The notes under the pieces: model-generated | Database searches by the model: none | The model's input: the letters and a program-made list of their open reading frames with translations, nothing else | Told to the model about the DNA's origin: nothing | Source of the DNA: Thereva unica | Lineage: Eukaryota > Arthropoda > Insecta > Diptera > Therevidae | NCBI GenBank assembly: GCA_949987705.1 | Contig: OX465281.1 | Location: 141,594,876-141,658,875 of the forward strand | Length of the DNA: 64,000 nucleotides | Direction: 5' to 3' | Part shown: piece by piece, positions 51,073-63,575 of the stretch | How positions within the stretch are numbered: position 1 is the stretch's first letter | How the letters are laid out: every line of letters starts with the position of its first letter | Program-made: the position numbers and the translations under genes

Positions 51073-53956
51073 GAGCCACATAGCACACGTCTTCCGATCT
51101 CCGTGTTCCGTGTTCCGCTTCCTGTCAAAGTTGATTACTAAGTTTTAATACTGGTTGACCAGATAAACAAAAAACAGTGGGTGTGTGTACTTATGTACAC
51201 GAATTAGAAGTTATACTTCTTTCGCGTGATTTTAAGACTAATTTTTAATTTCTACGCAAATATTTTATTGGATTCTTTCTATTTTCGTGCGTTGGAAGGT
51301 GCAAGCATTATGATGCCGACACGCTCAAGGCTTTCGGTTATAAAGTATTCTAATCCTAACTAAAATCACCAACTAGTTGGGTCATTAGGCCTAATTACAA
51401 TTATCTTAAGATGGGCTTAAGATGCCTCATGAAATTCTTTTAAGACTGGCTAAGTTTCTACCAAAACGTAATGAAAGTTAAGCTTAATATGCGTCGCAAC
51501 CTGGATCAGCATTTAGTTACCTGATAATACTACTGCTACTTCTAAGCCCAACTCACTTGTTTTTTGTTCATATCCGCCTTAGCTTCTGATTGAGGAATTT
51601 AGCTTCTCCTCCACTTTAGTCAGTATATCAAACGATCGTACCAATATAGTCTAAGACGTTCGTTGCTCTTAGCCGTGCCTTTAGCTGTAGGTTACAGTGG
51701 AGCAGTTTGCTCGGATAATCTCCGGCAATCCAAAAGGACATCGTCTGTGTCTTCTGTCACAATGAGGAATTCCAGGCGTTGGGTAGACTCTGCCGGTATG
51801 CTCTCGTAACTCACCTGTGGGTTCATCGACCTTGGGTAGATTCATTCCACTTTCTTTGCCACTATTGAAATAAACGTCACTTCCAAATTCTGTTCACTTT
51901 CCTAGCTTCTTCTTTTAGTTGTTACTCAATTAAATAGAGTGGGTTAGGGAAATTGAAATATGATACGCAGAGTTTCATATTAAGGACATTAATGTATCGG
52001 CAAATACAGCATCAACGCTTCCAACGTTTGAGTGACAACACTCCGAACCTGTCCAAACACCATCGTTGGACGCTTGACATTGGACATTCGTAGTTCGAGT
52101 AGCGTTGGAAAGTGCTCATAGCATCGTTTAGAGCCGGCTTTAGCTGAAAACAAGGCTATGTAATTTATTTCCCCCATAGCCTCTGGGTAAAAACCTCCTC
52201 ACCCATGGACATCGTGAACGGACTTTGGCTACGAATTTTCTTTTGCCCATATAATAATAAACCTAATAGCTAAAGGATTGGAGTTCCAATGCTTGCCCTT
52301 TATAGCCTCTACCCGTTCGCCTATATCGTCCGCAAGCCGTATCAGAACATCAAAATTGGCAGCGTGCTGTAAATTAGGGCATGAGATAAAACTGCAGCAC
52401 GCTGCAATCAAAAGTATTTCAATTGGCGGAGGCTGGTAAAGTGACAAGCAAAGCAACGTGCTGCATGTTCATATCATGTCTTAAATTTGCAGTACGCTGC
52501 ATATTTCAGGTTCTGATAGGGCCTCCAGCAAACCCATCGTAGCTACAGGCCTGGAAGCAGCCGGTGCCGATCCTACATTTGCTGGAATGGAGGATTTTTT
52601 TAAGTTTATTTTTGCAATAAAAAGTTGTAAAATTTTGTATTTTATCACTTTTTTCTGCACCTGGATTACCAGTGATTGGTGTTTCAGTGATTGAATTAAA
52701 ACAATTTCAAAAAATTGAGTGAACCATGTTTTAATGGTTTAATTGTGAAGGTGACCAATTGTGTCACCATGTTGTGTGGTGGTACTTGCACTCATGTCTT
52801 AACAACTATTCCGTAATAATTTTTAACCATTTTAAATTCACTTTTAATTTCATTACCATATAAATCCAACATTTTTTCCCTAAATTAACACGAAAAAACC
52901 ACCATGAATGTAAACAAAACTGGTCACCTTATCAATTTCATTCAATTTATTCACTCGGATCACTAACTAACTTATCACCGCATTACGTGCAGTAAAAAAT
53001 GTTAAAATACAATATTTTGCAGCTTTTTACAAGTTAAAAACTTGGCGAGTCTATGATATTACACTACGAGTTAGAGAAATTGCCTTCCATCCAGTAAAAC
53101 CCCTCACCCACAAACAGCACACAATAAACACTACGAATCTTCCTATGCCCACGAAAAACCAAACATACGCTTAGCTGATGACTCGAACATGAAATTTATT
53201 TCCCTCCATAGCCTCAGCATAAAAACCCCTCACCTATCGACATCGTGAACCGGCATCGGCTGCGAGTTTTCATATGCCCATAGTAATCACGGTATTCAGA
53301 AACAAGGTAATGTAAAAGACTGTATGCCGTATACGGTATTTTAGTGCTGATGTCACGTGGGGGACATTTCACATATAAAATCGAAGCTGTTGTTGTTGTT
53401 TCAGCATTACGGCTGACTTCACCATGCGCCCATTTTTTACGGTATTCGAAGCTGCCGTCACTTTTACCTTCGGTTTCTGTATACCGTGCATAATAATGAT
53501 AATCCCAGTGCGCATGAAGAATGGAAGTTGAAATGCTTGCCCTCCATTGCCTCCACCCCTTCGCCCATATCCTCCGTTGCGTTGCGTTGCGAATTCGTCA
53601 AAATTGACTCTCATAATATTTTTCAAAACGCGCCTAAAGAAGTATACGGAACGGAACGATAAAAACACGTAAACGAAAAAGATAAACAAATTTCAACTTT
53701 AGAACGGATGGACGGAAACGTTACCTCAATTTTTTGTAGATTGAGTAAATAGAATTCGCAAATTTACTCACTTGTCAATTAAATCAAGGGTGCCATGGAA
53801 ACGGACGCTTGTAGCTATATAAAAATAAATATCGGAACACCAAAACACGGAGAGACAGAAAACGGATAATTGTGGCTAACATACAAATAATTATCGGAAC
53901 ATGGAAGGATGGAGAGACGGAAAACGGATAGACGGAACACGTGTGCTATGTGGCCT
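51073..53956. mobile_element. Probable decayed DNA element with GCCACATAGCACACGT ends
   Basis: GCCACATAGCACACGT at 51075-51090 is repeated in inverse at 53939-53954, followed inward on both sides by degenerate TTCCGT/ACGGAA repeats (51090-51120; 53830-53938). It holds copy 2 of the dispersed repeat and two related minus-strand coding-like pieces near 52280-52330 and 53520-53590 (both reading a GE-VEA--GKH pattern), which suggests an internal duplication. No transposase is recognised and no target duplication was found. Confidence 0.5.
51175..52044 (+). repeat. Dispersed ~880-bp repeat, copy 2
   Basis: Same start (CAGTGGGTGTGTGTAC) and end (CAACACTCC) as the copy at 22277-23166, with small indels; for example, this copy lacks about 40 bp around its 51785-51815 region. 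Confidence 0.75.
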
Positions 53957-54409
53957 AGGCATTAGGAAACAAAACGCTCCATTCTTACACCGCCCTACGA
54001 TGTTCACTTTTTGACTCTCTAGACCCGACTGACGCCACTTTACGTTCTTTTCCCGTCCAAGCTTCCGCAGCGGACGCTTCGTGGAAAAATTTCCGACTTT
54101 TTCGCCTTATTTGGTCGTGGCGTCTATTACCTATGACACACATGGGGTATCGATACCTAGATATTGCGTATATCCACCTTATACCCCTTGTGTGTCACCC
54201 AATACCCGGTTTATACCCAGGAAAACAAGTGGTTATGAAGTGGGTATCGATACCCCGAAAATTTTGTGGGTATAAAGTAGGTATCAGTTCTTTTCACTGT
54301 GCGCAGCACCATCTGTATGCGAAAATCGAGCAAAAAAACCTGTAAATACATATTTTTTACCTTCAAATTTAAAAAAAAGAAGAAGAACACTAAAAATCAG
54401 TCAGTCAAC

Positions 54410-54543
54410 TACAGAATAAATTTATCCACGGAGGAAATAAAAACCCGAATAAAAAATCTAACTAAAAAATTTAGGTTTGTAATTTTGTAACATGTTTATT
54501 ATAGGTATACTATACATATAAAACTCATTTATCATTACAGAAT
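54410..54543 (+). repeat. 134-bp duplicated exon-intron piece in the Harbinger 5' UTR
   Basis: 54410-54543 is identical to 54728-54861, which spans the end of exon 1 and all of intron 1 of the Myb-like gene. It is flanked by AATCAGTCAGTCAA on both sides (left copy near 54395-54408, right copy 54541-54554), like a target-site duplication. Confidence 0.9.
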
Positions 54544-54568
54544 CAGTCAGTCAAGTGACAACATAAAA

Positions 54569-55445
54569 ATGGACGAAAACACTGCACCTAATAAAAGGCG
54601 CCGCATTTTAAGCAATGCGGAGAGTGTTATTTTAATAGAAGTATGGAGGAACCACATTAAAGACCTCCGAGGAAACAAGCGTAACAATTGCGTTTATATA
54701 AATATGGAAAAGGAGCTGAAGGACAATTACAGAATAAATTTATCCACGGAGGAAATAAAAACCCGAATAAAAAATCTAACTAAAAAATTTAGGTTTGTAA
54801 TTTTGTAACATGTTTATTATAGGTATACTATACATATAAAACTCATTTATCATTACAGAATGGAAGTATTAAAATCAGGAAAATCTGGAGGCTCACCTTC
54901 AGATTGGGAGCACTTTCATGCCATAAAAGAATTTATTGGCCAACATAAATGTAATACGGGAACCCAGTTAATGGAAGAGTCCATTTATATAGATGCATTG
55001 GGTAATAAAACATTTTAATTTATGAATTAATAATTTGGAATTCATTATATCAAATTTTACAATATCTTTTTAAATTATTTTCCTAATGTATATTTATATT
55101 TTTCAAGATGATGACCCATTGGTGGCGGCCGTTCAACAGGGGGATGATAGTAGTAATGAAGAGTCGGCTTCTACACCCTCACTGCCTTCTTCAGCAGCAT
55201 CTCCAGCGCCTTCAACTTCTCGTTCTGGAAAGAACAAAAATTCTATTGAACGAATGGTAACTATTGCGGAGGAAGAGCTGTCGACTTTTAAAACTTATTG
55301 TGCCGAGTCAAAAAAGCTTGACCTTCTACATTTGGAAGAAGTAAAAAAAACTAATCAATTGATGGAGGTGAACAATTCCCTCCAGGAAAAATTAATTGAT
55401 TTTATAATTAAGAAAGATCTTACTAAAGATAATTTATATATGTGA
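54569..55445 (+). CDS. Harbinger Myb/SANT-like DNA-binding protein (3 exons, 234 aa)
   Basis: Model: exons 54569-54792, 54859-55001 and 55108-55445, introns of 66 and 106 bp with GT...AG ends (GTTTGT...TTACAG and GTAATA...TTCAAG); total 705 bases including TGA. The N-terminus has a nuclear-localisation-like NKRRR, then a Myb/SANT-like trihelix region (ESVILIEVWRNHIKDLRG, TRIKNLTKKF). The middle is low-complexity serine/proline/alanine (STPSLPSSAASPAPSTSRS), and the C-terminus is a helix likely to form a coiled coil. In known Harbinger elements the Myb-like partner brings the nuclease to the nucleus and to the transposon ends. Both splice junctions keep the frame, so it looks intact. Confidence 0.85.
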
Positions 55446-55497
55446 AGTGAATAATAAAAATATGTTTACATAAATGAATTCTTTAAAAACTTTGTTT

Positions 55498-56818
55498 TTA
55501 TATGTACTTATGAAAAAGCTGCATTATAGCGTTGCGAATTATATTTCCTGAAGGTTCTGTATTGCCTGCCACGATTGCTCTTTGAGGCTGAAGTCTTCCA
55601 TGGTCTTTCTCTAATTCTACTATCCAGTTCCTGTTTCTGTTGTCGTTTCTTTCGTTGCAGATATTATGTAGGACACAACAGGCTTTAATAATAACAGGCG
55701 CATTATCAATGTGCACCTCCAGGCCTTTCCCTAGTCTACGAAATCGTGCTTTCAAATGTCCGAATGCGTTTTCAACAACGCGTCTACATTTTGATAAACG
55801 TCCATTGAAACGCTTTTGATGTTCTGATTGATCCGCGTGAAAGGGGAAAGGCTTCATTAAATAAGGACCCAATCGAAATGCTGAATCGCCGATTAATAAA
55901 ACCGGCACTCGAACTCCTTCTATATTTCGGCTGTTTGATTCGAAAATCGGATTCATTGTATGTTGTTCTTTCAGTAATGAATTTTCGAATATTGTTGAAT
56001 CATTACTCCTTCCAGGAATGCCAACATTTATGTATGTAAAACGGTATCTGTGATCCACTGCTGCGAACAAAACCATAGAATGCCAACCTTTGAAATTATA
56101 AAAGTCGACTGCCTCTTCTTTTGGTGGATTAATTTCAATATGGCATCCGTCTATCGCTCCAAAGCATTGAGGGAAACCCAATTTTTCGAAGCCTGTTACC
56201 ACTGCATTAATTTTCTCTTGTGTAGGCGGGTAAATATTTAAAAATTTGGGCTGGAAAACCTCCCAAACTTTTTTGCAAAATTGTAACACAATTTCACCCA
56301 CTGTCGTCCTGCCGACCCCAAATAAACTTGCAATTGTTCTATATTCCCCTGATGATCCAAGAGCATAAATAGCAATCGCTATTCGTTTTCGAAGAGGAAT
56401 TGCCGATCGCCATGTTGTGTCCAGCTTTGTCATACTTTTTAAGTGCAAGCAAAAAAAATCCATTGTGGATCGGTCGACACGAAAATATAATTTAAATTTT
56501 TCATCATCAAATTTAGGCACCTCCTTCTCCCAAAAATCTGATTTTTCAACCTAAAAAGAATGAAATTAATCTTTTATCCTTAATCCACTCTTTGTTTATT
56601 GATTTTAAACAAACCTTAGACCAAAACTTTCTTCTTTTGATGCGTGGCTGTACACTAATCAAACACATCTGCCTCAACATTTTGCATGTCAACCAGGATC
56701 TGATAACTAGGTATCTCATATTTTTTCTTTTACGTTCTAAATCTTGAATTCGCCTGATACCCAGTTTTATTTCCTCCTGTTTGGCGAGGAATAAAGCAAT
56801 TAAATTTTCCACTTCCAT
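55498..56818 (-). CDS. HARBI1-like DDE nuclease (2 exons, 418 aa), intact
   Basis: Model: exons 56818-56615 and 56550-55498 with a 64-bp intron (GTTTGT...TTTTAG); 1257 bases including TAA. Exon 1 is short, basic and helical. Exon 2 has the helix-turn-helix-like region (IALRK-type PLRKRIAIAIYALGS, IASLFGVGRTTVGEIV) and the DDE core: D in FGAIDGCHIEI, D in PGRSNDSTIFENS and GDSAFRLGPYLMKPF, and E in RRVVENAFGHLKARF. A C-terminal helical block AVIIKACCVLHN-type (APVIIKACCVLHNICNERND) matches the family. No stop or frameshift is seen. The 418 aa length is normal for HARBI1-type transposases. Confidence 0.92.
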
Positions 56819-57257
56819 ATCAAGTTATGCCACTTAACACCACTTACAACTTTAATTCTAACAAAATTCGCTTAACATGTGAGAAATTTTCAAGTTGTCG
56901 AGAAACGTCAAATTATACCCTCGTTCGTGTGTGTCAGGGGTTCCTCAATACCCCGGTATTCGCGATATCCTGATATCGATACCTAGGTTTCGATACCCCA
57001 TGTGTGTCATAAGTATATTTGGGGGGCGAGATAATCGCTTAGGAACCGAGACTCTAACGCCGGCCTATTTATAGTGCCGTTAAGGCGAGAATGACCGAAA
57101 ATAAAAATAGGGACGTAACTCCGGAATCGGTTTCTGACCGTCGACCGTTACAATACAAAGAAAAACTTGAATTAAATCAGGAAACTGGATTTATATCAAA
57201 TATGTAGAATAAACTTCTGGATAAATTATGTTGGCACGTCGAGGTTAGATCCACGTG

Positions 57258-57274
57258 TGCTCTCGGGGTCACCA
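57258..57274 (-). other. Gypsy primer-binding site next to a lone LTR
   Basis: The minus strand reads TGGTGACCCCGAGAGCA two bases from the LTR at 57277-57697, matching the core of the G2 site. The sequence beyond it (57011-57257) would be the leader of a Gypsy element whose body is missing. Confidence 0.7.
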
Positions 57275-57276
57275 TT

Positions 57277-57697
57277 TATAGTGTGTTTTAATAAATGAAA
57301 GACACTCTATTTATTAAAAAAACGTTGATATTTATTTATAAATATACTTTATGTTATTTTAAGGTTTATAATATACTGGTTTTAAGAGTTTACAACCACG
57401 CGCGCTAAGTGGACCGTGTAAAGGAATCGTAGTGCGAGAAGTAGTATGGAGATGCTGGAAATTGGCTGAATCACTAGACACGATAGGAACGGAACGGAAA
57501 ATGACTAGGTCACTGAACTTTGAGTTCGGTGATCGATGAAATGTTCCGATTGATCGTTTTGATCACGTTCACTGAACTTTGAGTTCGGTGATCGATGAAG
57601 TGCTTAGGGATATCTAGAATCCAACTGACTTATAAACGACAAACAGTACGGCTTCCGGTAAAAAGTATCCACTGGCGATCTTTTAGTTTGCCTTACA
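57277..57697 (-). repeat. Lone Gypsy LTR (about 421 bp)
   Basis: On the minus strand it starts TGTAAGGC and ends CACTATA, the same TATAG-type edge as the G2 LTR. It holds a direct repeat with TCACTGAACTTTGAGTTCGG at 57511 and 57570, 59 bp apart. No partner LTR or coding region was found. Confidence 0.65.
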
Positions 57698-57711
57698 GAA
57701 ACCTCAACTGA

Positions 57712-57812
57712 AGTGTGTATCGATTTGGTGAATCTAGTCTGGTTGCTCTAGATATTTCCAAGGCTTTTGATAGAGTATGGCACTCAGCCCTGCTAGCAAA
57801 ACTCCAATAAAA
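57712..57812 (+). pseudogene. Jockey-like RT scrap
   Basis: A short plus-strand stretch reads LVALDISKAFDRVWHSALLA, the RT box with the first palm aspartate in non-LTR elements. It is cut by the LTR on the left and fades into unassigned sequence on the right. Confidence 0.8.
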
Positions 57813-60154
57813 AACAAAAATTAGTGTGCGTAGGACCACACTTTAGAAGTGTTAACTTCTATGGCTAGCCTATATTTCCAAATAAATCTTCATATAGGAG
57901 GAGAAGGATCAGTATATTTTATTTATGAATATTCTGTTTAGTAATTTTTTAATTACTAAATTTTACGCAATGTCACGCAGCAACTTCCTTGTTTACATTT
58001 TACACATAGTTTCCTGTCAAATTACATTTAAATTACTTAAAAATTATATAAGTTAGAATTCGTTAAAATAATTATGTTTAATTAAAAGTAATTCCGACCA
58101 ATTTTTTTCAGGTAACCCGTTAGTAATATATTACACCATTAATCATTCATGTAAATATCTAGTTTCATTAAAAATAGCGCAAAAATGAACAAGACTATAA
58201 TGAGAGTTTTCAGTGGGATAGTTTTCTATTAATTTACTTAAGATTTCCGTTTTGAGAATTTTGAAATATTATACTATTTTTCAGGTCTATAATTTCTCTA
58301 GTAATTGTATACATAACAACTGGAAATATGTCCCTTACAAGTATTACACCCCATATGCTTATTAACAGGCAAATTACTGGACTATTAAAATATAACGACT
58401 TGACAGAGGAGACCCGAATTACGCCAGTATTGATTTGAAAAAGTTAAAATTGTTATGTTTCGTAAAAGCTACATAATTAAAGGCATTTTTTTAAACTTTT
58501 TTTCCTCGGGGTACTGAAACCTTTTAACTAAAACCCTAATTGTTTACAGGAAACGATTAAATGTGCTTTTACCTCTAATTGTTGAAACCATCAAACAAGT
58601 TCTTCTCAACTTAATGTTTTCCACCTCGAAAAATCTAGTCATCATCCTTACATTTGCCGACGTCTTATGAATTGTTGCTAATTATGGGAAATATTTTACT
58701 TAATTATAGCAATTTCATTTCTTATTATTTTTTTCATTATTTTTTATCATTATTCTTATGTGTAACTCGACAAGCATGAATCCTTACAAAAGTATAAAAC
58801 ATGCACAATTAGATAACATTGTCATCTTCTCGGTTGATGTCCTTGTTTTCCATTTGGAGGGAAAAAATTGTATCCGCTAGATGGAGGGTTACCCACTCTA
58901 TACCCCATTCAACAAGGAAGCTTCTCAGGAGCCTTTTCAGTATTTTATGTACCACAATGAAATTTTCTCTAATTTCTTCAACTTATTTCAACAACTTCAT
59001 CCCACGGCCACCCGGCCCTTAATCTCCACCCAACAAGTGCAATTAAAACAAGTAGAGAAAAATTTGTGCTGAATATAAACCGAGCGACTCTCAAGGATTC
59101 AGGTACAAGCTACAGACTCCAACTAGAAAGGGATGGGATTGGGGGTTGGGAATTGTAATTGCTACTTTTCAGTCCTCTTCAATTGAAGGTTGGTATTTTA
59201 ATATAAAAGCTTGTGTCAACATTTAACTGGAATAAAATTAATTATTTCGTCAGGGAAAAAAATTATCCGAAATGTTTTTACACTGATGCTCTCCGTCGGT
59301 ACTACCAACTAACCTCGTCTGCTAGCGATATTTGGAGGGATTTATCTCCTGTGGTTTTTTCTCTTAGGTTTCGAGGATTGCGACTTTGACACCCAACTCC
59401 ACCACAGCCATTGCCCTGATCTGCCCCTCCTTTCCTTTTATTCGACCCTTAAGGTTATGTATACTATGGCAGAGTCATGACAGAATCCATGGGAACGGGT
59501 GGTAGAGGGGGCAACGAGCATCCTCAATTCTAATACCCACAAAAAAGGCTCGGAGCAACCAACCGAACAAGTATCTATCCCTACTTCTCTTAACGGAAAA
59601 TCTGGTTTTACTCGGCATTTAAGAATCTGTGAGAAGAGCGGATAGAGGATTGACTTTAGCAAATTTTTAATAAAATACGACACTGAAATAGAATTTCATT
59701 AAATCGAAGTTTTTTTATAGACTTACGGGTGTGCCTATATATAAAAGTTTTTTTCGTATAGATATCATATCCACACAAAGTGAAAATTGACTGACTACGA
59801 GCCGTATCAGGGATGCGAGAATGGTGGGTTCACCCAATGTAAACAAAGCCAAATTCAATAAAGTTCGCTTTTTCAAGTTTGGTTTAAACAAGAAGAGGTT
59901 CCTCTACTTTCATGCCACACACATTTATACTCGCTCACCCAGCAATATATTATTTATACACAAGCAATATAGGAGGAGGATTTCAGTTCAATTTGCTTTG
60001 GTATGGGATTCTGAAATAGAAGCGAAAGCCTTGGGCAATTTTGTGAAAATTGGACAATTAAGAATATAAATGGAATGAAAATGTAATTCTCAAGTTTTTC
60101 TAAATGTTGCATTTTGTTAATTTGCGAGGACTTAACTATCTTGCGTTTAGTTAT
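57813..60154. other. Stretch without a supported gene
   Basis: AT-rich with only short, domain-free open frames (for example 58819-59022, 59438-59683, 59821-60069). I see no transposon ends that pair within it. Confidence 0.5.
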
Positions 60155-63100
60155 AATAGTCCAGGCGCTAGAGCAGTGAAAGCTATTACTTTTGGTTATG
60201 GCGTGATGTAACGGACTTTTTTGGTGGAATCGGTCAGAAATGATATCCTCAACAATATTTAGGGGGTACGCAAGCATGAAACTCCCAGGAAAACTTTTGG
60301 TAGCCCAAAAACTGAAAAGTTCACTAAAAATTCCCTGTTTTTTGGCCTTTCTTGTTAAATATCTCTTAACGAAGGCTTCTAGGCGAAAAATTTGTTGAGC
60401 ATGTTTTGTTCGTTATTGGATTTGCTAAAAGTCACCCTAAGGTGGATTTTCGAAATTTGAATTTTTGCATTGCAAAATAGCCGAAAACCGCGAAAAAAGT
60501 ACCTCACTTTAAAGTTAGCACAAGGAAAGGAGAGCCAATTTTCTTCAAATTTAATTCTGGAATTAGATAGTTAAAGGCATGATTAACTTATATCCAAAAC
60601 CCGATCACGGTCGGTCAAATAGTTTTTGCATAATGAATTTTGCAATTAAGTGAATTTAAAAAGTTAAATTTGTTACGGCGCCAAAAGAAAAACTCCCATG
60701 TTGGTCCTGATTTTTTTACGTATGCTCTAAGACTCTCTTTACAATATCCAATCATTAAAATTCTGGTTTTTAAATTTTTTTTATGGTTTTTAATTTTTTT
60801 AAGATTTTTGGTAAAAAAACTGCAACTAAGGCGTTTTTTCCACAAAAATTGCTAACTCGGCGACGCCAGGAATTGCTAGGCGCGTTTAAAATTCGCTCGA
60901 AAAAGGACTCAGATTCTATTGAGCACAACTTTCAATAAAATATTGTTAATCATAATTTCTTAAACAAATTAGAAAAATTACCGAATTTTGTTTGAATTTT
61001 TTTGTTGTTACTAGCTCGGACGTGGTGCGGCTTGCTGTACGGAACGTTAAAACATTTAAAATTAATCCAAAACTTCAAAATTAAAATCTTCATAACTAGT
61101 GAACAAGACAAAACTAATATAGTCTTGGTCTTGCGAGCATGGCTAAGTGGTTGTCTTATTCTTGGTTTTGCTTAATGTACAAGCCGAAGAGAAGACTTCG
61201 AGACCAATATAGAGGTAGGGAACAGCTTTAAATACCTAGAAACAATAGTGTCGTCAACAAACGAAGAGCTGGAGGAAGTTAAAAGCAGAATACAACAGGG
61301 CATTCAAAGTTTTTATTCACTGCGTAAAGTACTACTTCAATCAAGATTGTTATACAGGAAAACTAAATTTGAACTATACAAATCTCTTATAAGGCCTGAA
61401 GTCGCAAACTAATTAGGAGCTTTTGAGAAAAAAATCTTAAGACACATTATTGGACCATTAAACGTAAACGGTATGTGGAAAATCAGATAAAATGATAATC
61501 AGATATAAGGGAATCATAATCGGTGACAGCAGGATGGCCGAGGAAAAGCTGCCGTAGATACAGACGCTGAACACCTGTTGGGCGTACGAAATTGGAGGAC
61601 TCTTGCCAGTCAGCGAGAAGCTTGGAGGAGAAAACTGAATGACCATTCTTGTACATCACTATTCTTAACTAATAACGAAAAACCAACTATTCCTTAAAAA
61701 TTTTGGAACATTAGATTAAAAATGCATTTATTTGAAGTGTGACCAAAACTATCTGCGTATTCTGTTAAAGCCATGAACGTTAAAACATTTACAATTATTG
61801 CAAATAGCAGGACTCAGCACACGAAATTCGGGGGCAATTTTCTATACCATTTATGAATTTAAATCTAGAAGTCTTCAATAACCAAATTTTTCGAGAAAAA
61901 TAAAACTAAATTGAAAAATAAAACAAATTTTTTATAGTTGGAAAAAGTAATGCCAAAAAACCAACTTTTATTACCTTTTAATGTCGCATATTGCAAAATT
62001 GTGCTCATATATGGGAATTAAATATAGGGTGGTAAGTACATACCGTAGGCATTATAGACGAAGACTTATTTCAGAGGTGAAATGTATTAATTGAATACAT
62101 ATATTACCATGTAAGGTATGCAGGATAAATTACTGCTACTCTTTTCAGCATTGCTTTCCGAAATTACCATTCCATTTCTGCTACATTTGGTGAGGATTTT
62201 ACCAGCAAGAAATCTTTTTGACTGCACTTTGTCGGAATAAACTCAAGAAAAGAGGCTTCGACAAAACAAAGACAAAGAATAATAAAAGCACATTAAATCT
62301 CCAACTAATATATTCCACAAGTCATTAGCTAGTTGCTTACCTAGCCATTACAATGTAAAGACTTCCAATTTCCTAAATTTCCAATAGAATTTTTCCATTA
62401 CCATGCAGGCCGTTACACAAATCATTAAAGAATTCTTGGGTTACAAAAGTAACCCCTCGCTAGTTTTCCCGCTGAAGTTACTCGCGATGAAAGAATACCA
62501 GTGTAGATTAACTTGAAGAACCGGCTCTTCTGCTGCTGAATGAATATTAGTCTAGAAACTCACAATGACATCCTTTGGATTGTACAATTGTACTAACACC
62601 ACGCTCTAAGCAACTACTCGGCCTCTACTAGTCTGAAAAAAATTTGTCCATATCGATTCATCCAGTAAAATTAAACCTTTTTGATTCCTTTTTGAAATAT
62701 AAAAAAAGCAGTTAAATTGGTGCAATAGAAACTGAGTCCTTTTTCGAGCGAATTTGAAACGCGCCTAGTATTCCTGGCGTCGCCGAGTTAGCAATTTTTG
62801 TGGAAAAAACGCCTTAGTTGCAGTTTTTTGCCAAAAATCTTAAAAAAATTAAAAACCGTAAAAAAAATTTAAAAACCAGAATTTTAATGATTGGATATTG
62901 TAAAGAGAGCCTTAGAGCATACGTAAAAAAATCAGGACCAACATGGAAGTTTTTCTTTTGGCGCAGTAACAAATTTAACTTTTTAAATTCACATTCATTC
63001 ATTACTATTTGACCGACCGTGATCGGGTTTTGGATATAAGTTAATCATGCCTTTAACTATCTATTTCCAGAATTAAATTGGAAGATAATGGTCTCTCCTT

Positions 63101-63462
63101 TCCTTGTGCTAACTTTAAAGAGAGGTACTTTTTTCGCGGTTTTCGGCTATTTTGCAATGCAAAAATTCAAATTTCGAAAATCCACCTTAGGGTAACTTTT
63201 AGCAAATCCAATAACGAACAAAACATGCTCAACAAATTTTTCGCCTAGAAGCCTTCGTTAAGAGATATTTAACAAGAAAGGCCAAAAAACAGGGAATTTT
63301 TAGTGAACTTTTCAGTTTTTGGGCTACCAAAAGTTTTCCTGGGAGTTTCATGCTTGCGCACCCCCTAAATATTGTTGAGGATATCATTTCTGACCGATTC
63401 CACCAAAAAAGTCCGTTACATCACGCCAAAACCACTGGAAATGCTCCAGCGCCCGGACTATA
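60155..63462. mobile_element. Foldback element, 3.3 kb, ~750-bp inverted arms
   Basis: Left arm 60155-60921 and right arm 62723-63462 are inverted copies, sharing for example the ATAGTCC-GGCGCT-GAGC edge, GATGTAACGGAC and GGACTCAG-TTCTATTG at the inner end. Differences are few but include small indels. The 1.8-kb middle holds an RTE-like scrap and unassigned sequence. There is no transposase and no clear target duplication. Confidence 0.88.
61195..61645 (+). pseudogene. Non-LTR RT C-terminal scrap (RTE-like), inside foldback 2
   Basis: The plus strand reads NSFKYLETIVSSTNEELEEV, KSRIQQGIQSFYSLRKVL and KFELYKSLIRPEV, then in other frames LGVRNWRTLASQREAWRRKL. These are the thumb and tail of an RTE-like RT, different from the family at 128 and 14249. 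It has many stops. Confidence 0.7.
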
Positions 63463-63575
63463 ACAGCCTTTCAGTTTTTAGCTTTATTCAGTAATTGAAT
63501 ACATATATAAAATCTTAAGTGTAATTCGGGCATGTTCCAAATTAAAGGAGCACCCTGCTTTTCGACCTGATATCA

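Larger units (their letters stand above)
54133..57010. mobile_element. PIF/Harbinger transposon, apparently autonomous
   Basis: Terminal inverted repeats begin ATGACACACATGGGGTATCGA on the left and are inverted at the right end, with subterminal GGTATCGATACC palindromes. It carries a Myb-like gene on the plus strand and a HARBI1-type nuclease gene on the minus strand, facing each other and separated by about 50 bp, the normal two-gene content of this superfamily. The expected 3-bp target duplication is not clear; an AT is shared if the ends are taken as GACACAC. Confidence 0.92.

Noticed and set aside
54360..54490. A separate 63-aa gene before the Harbinger Myb-like gene
   Set aside because: It is produced by the duplicated exon-intron piece at 54410-54543 and has no separate support.
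61131..61160. Box A-like ATGGCTAAGTGG as a tRNA or SINE start
   Set aside because: No box B follows at the right distance and no tRNA fold is possible.
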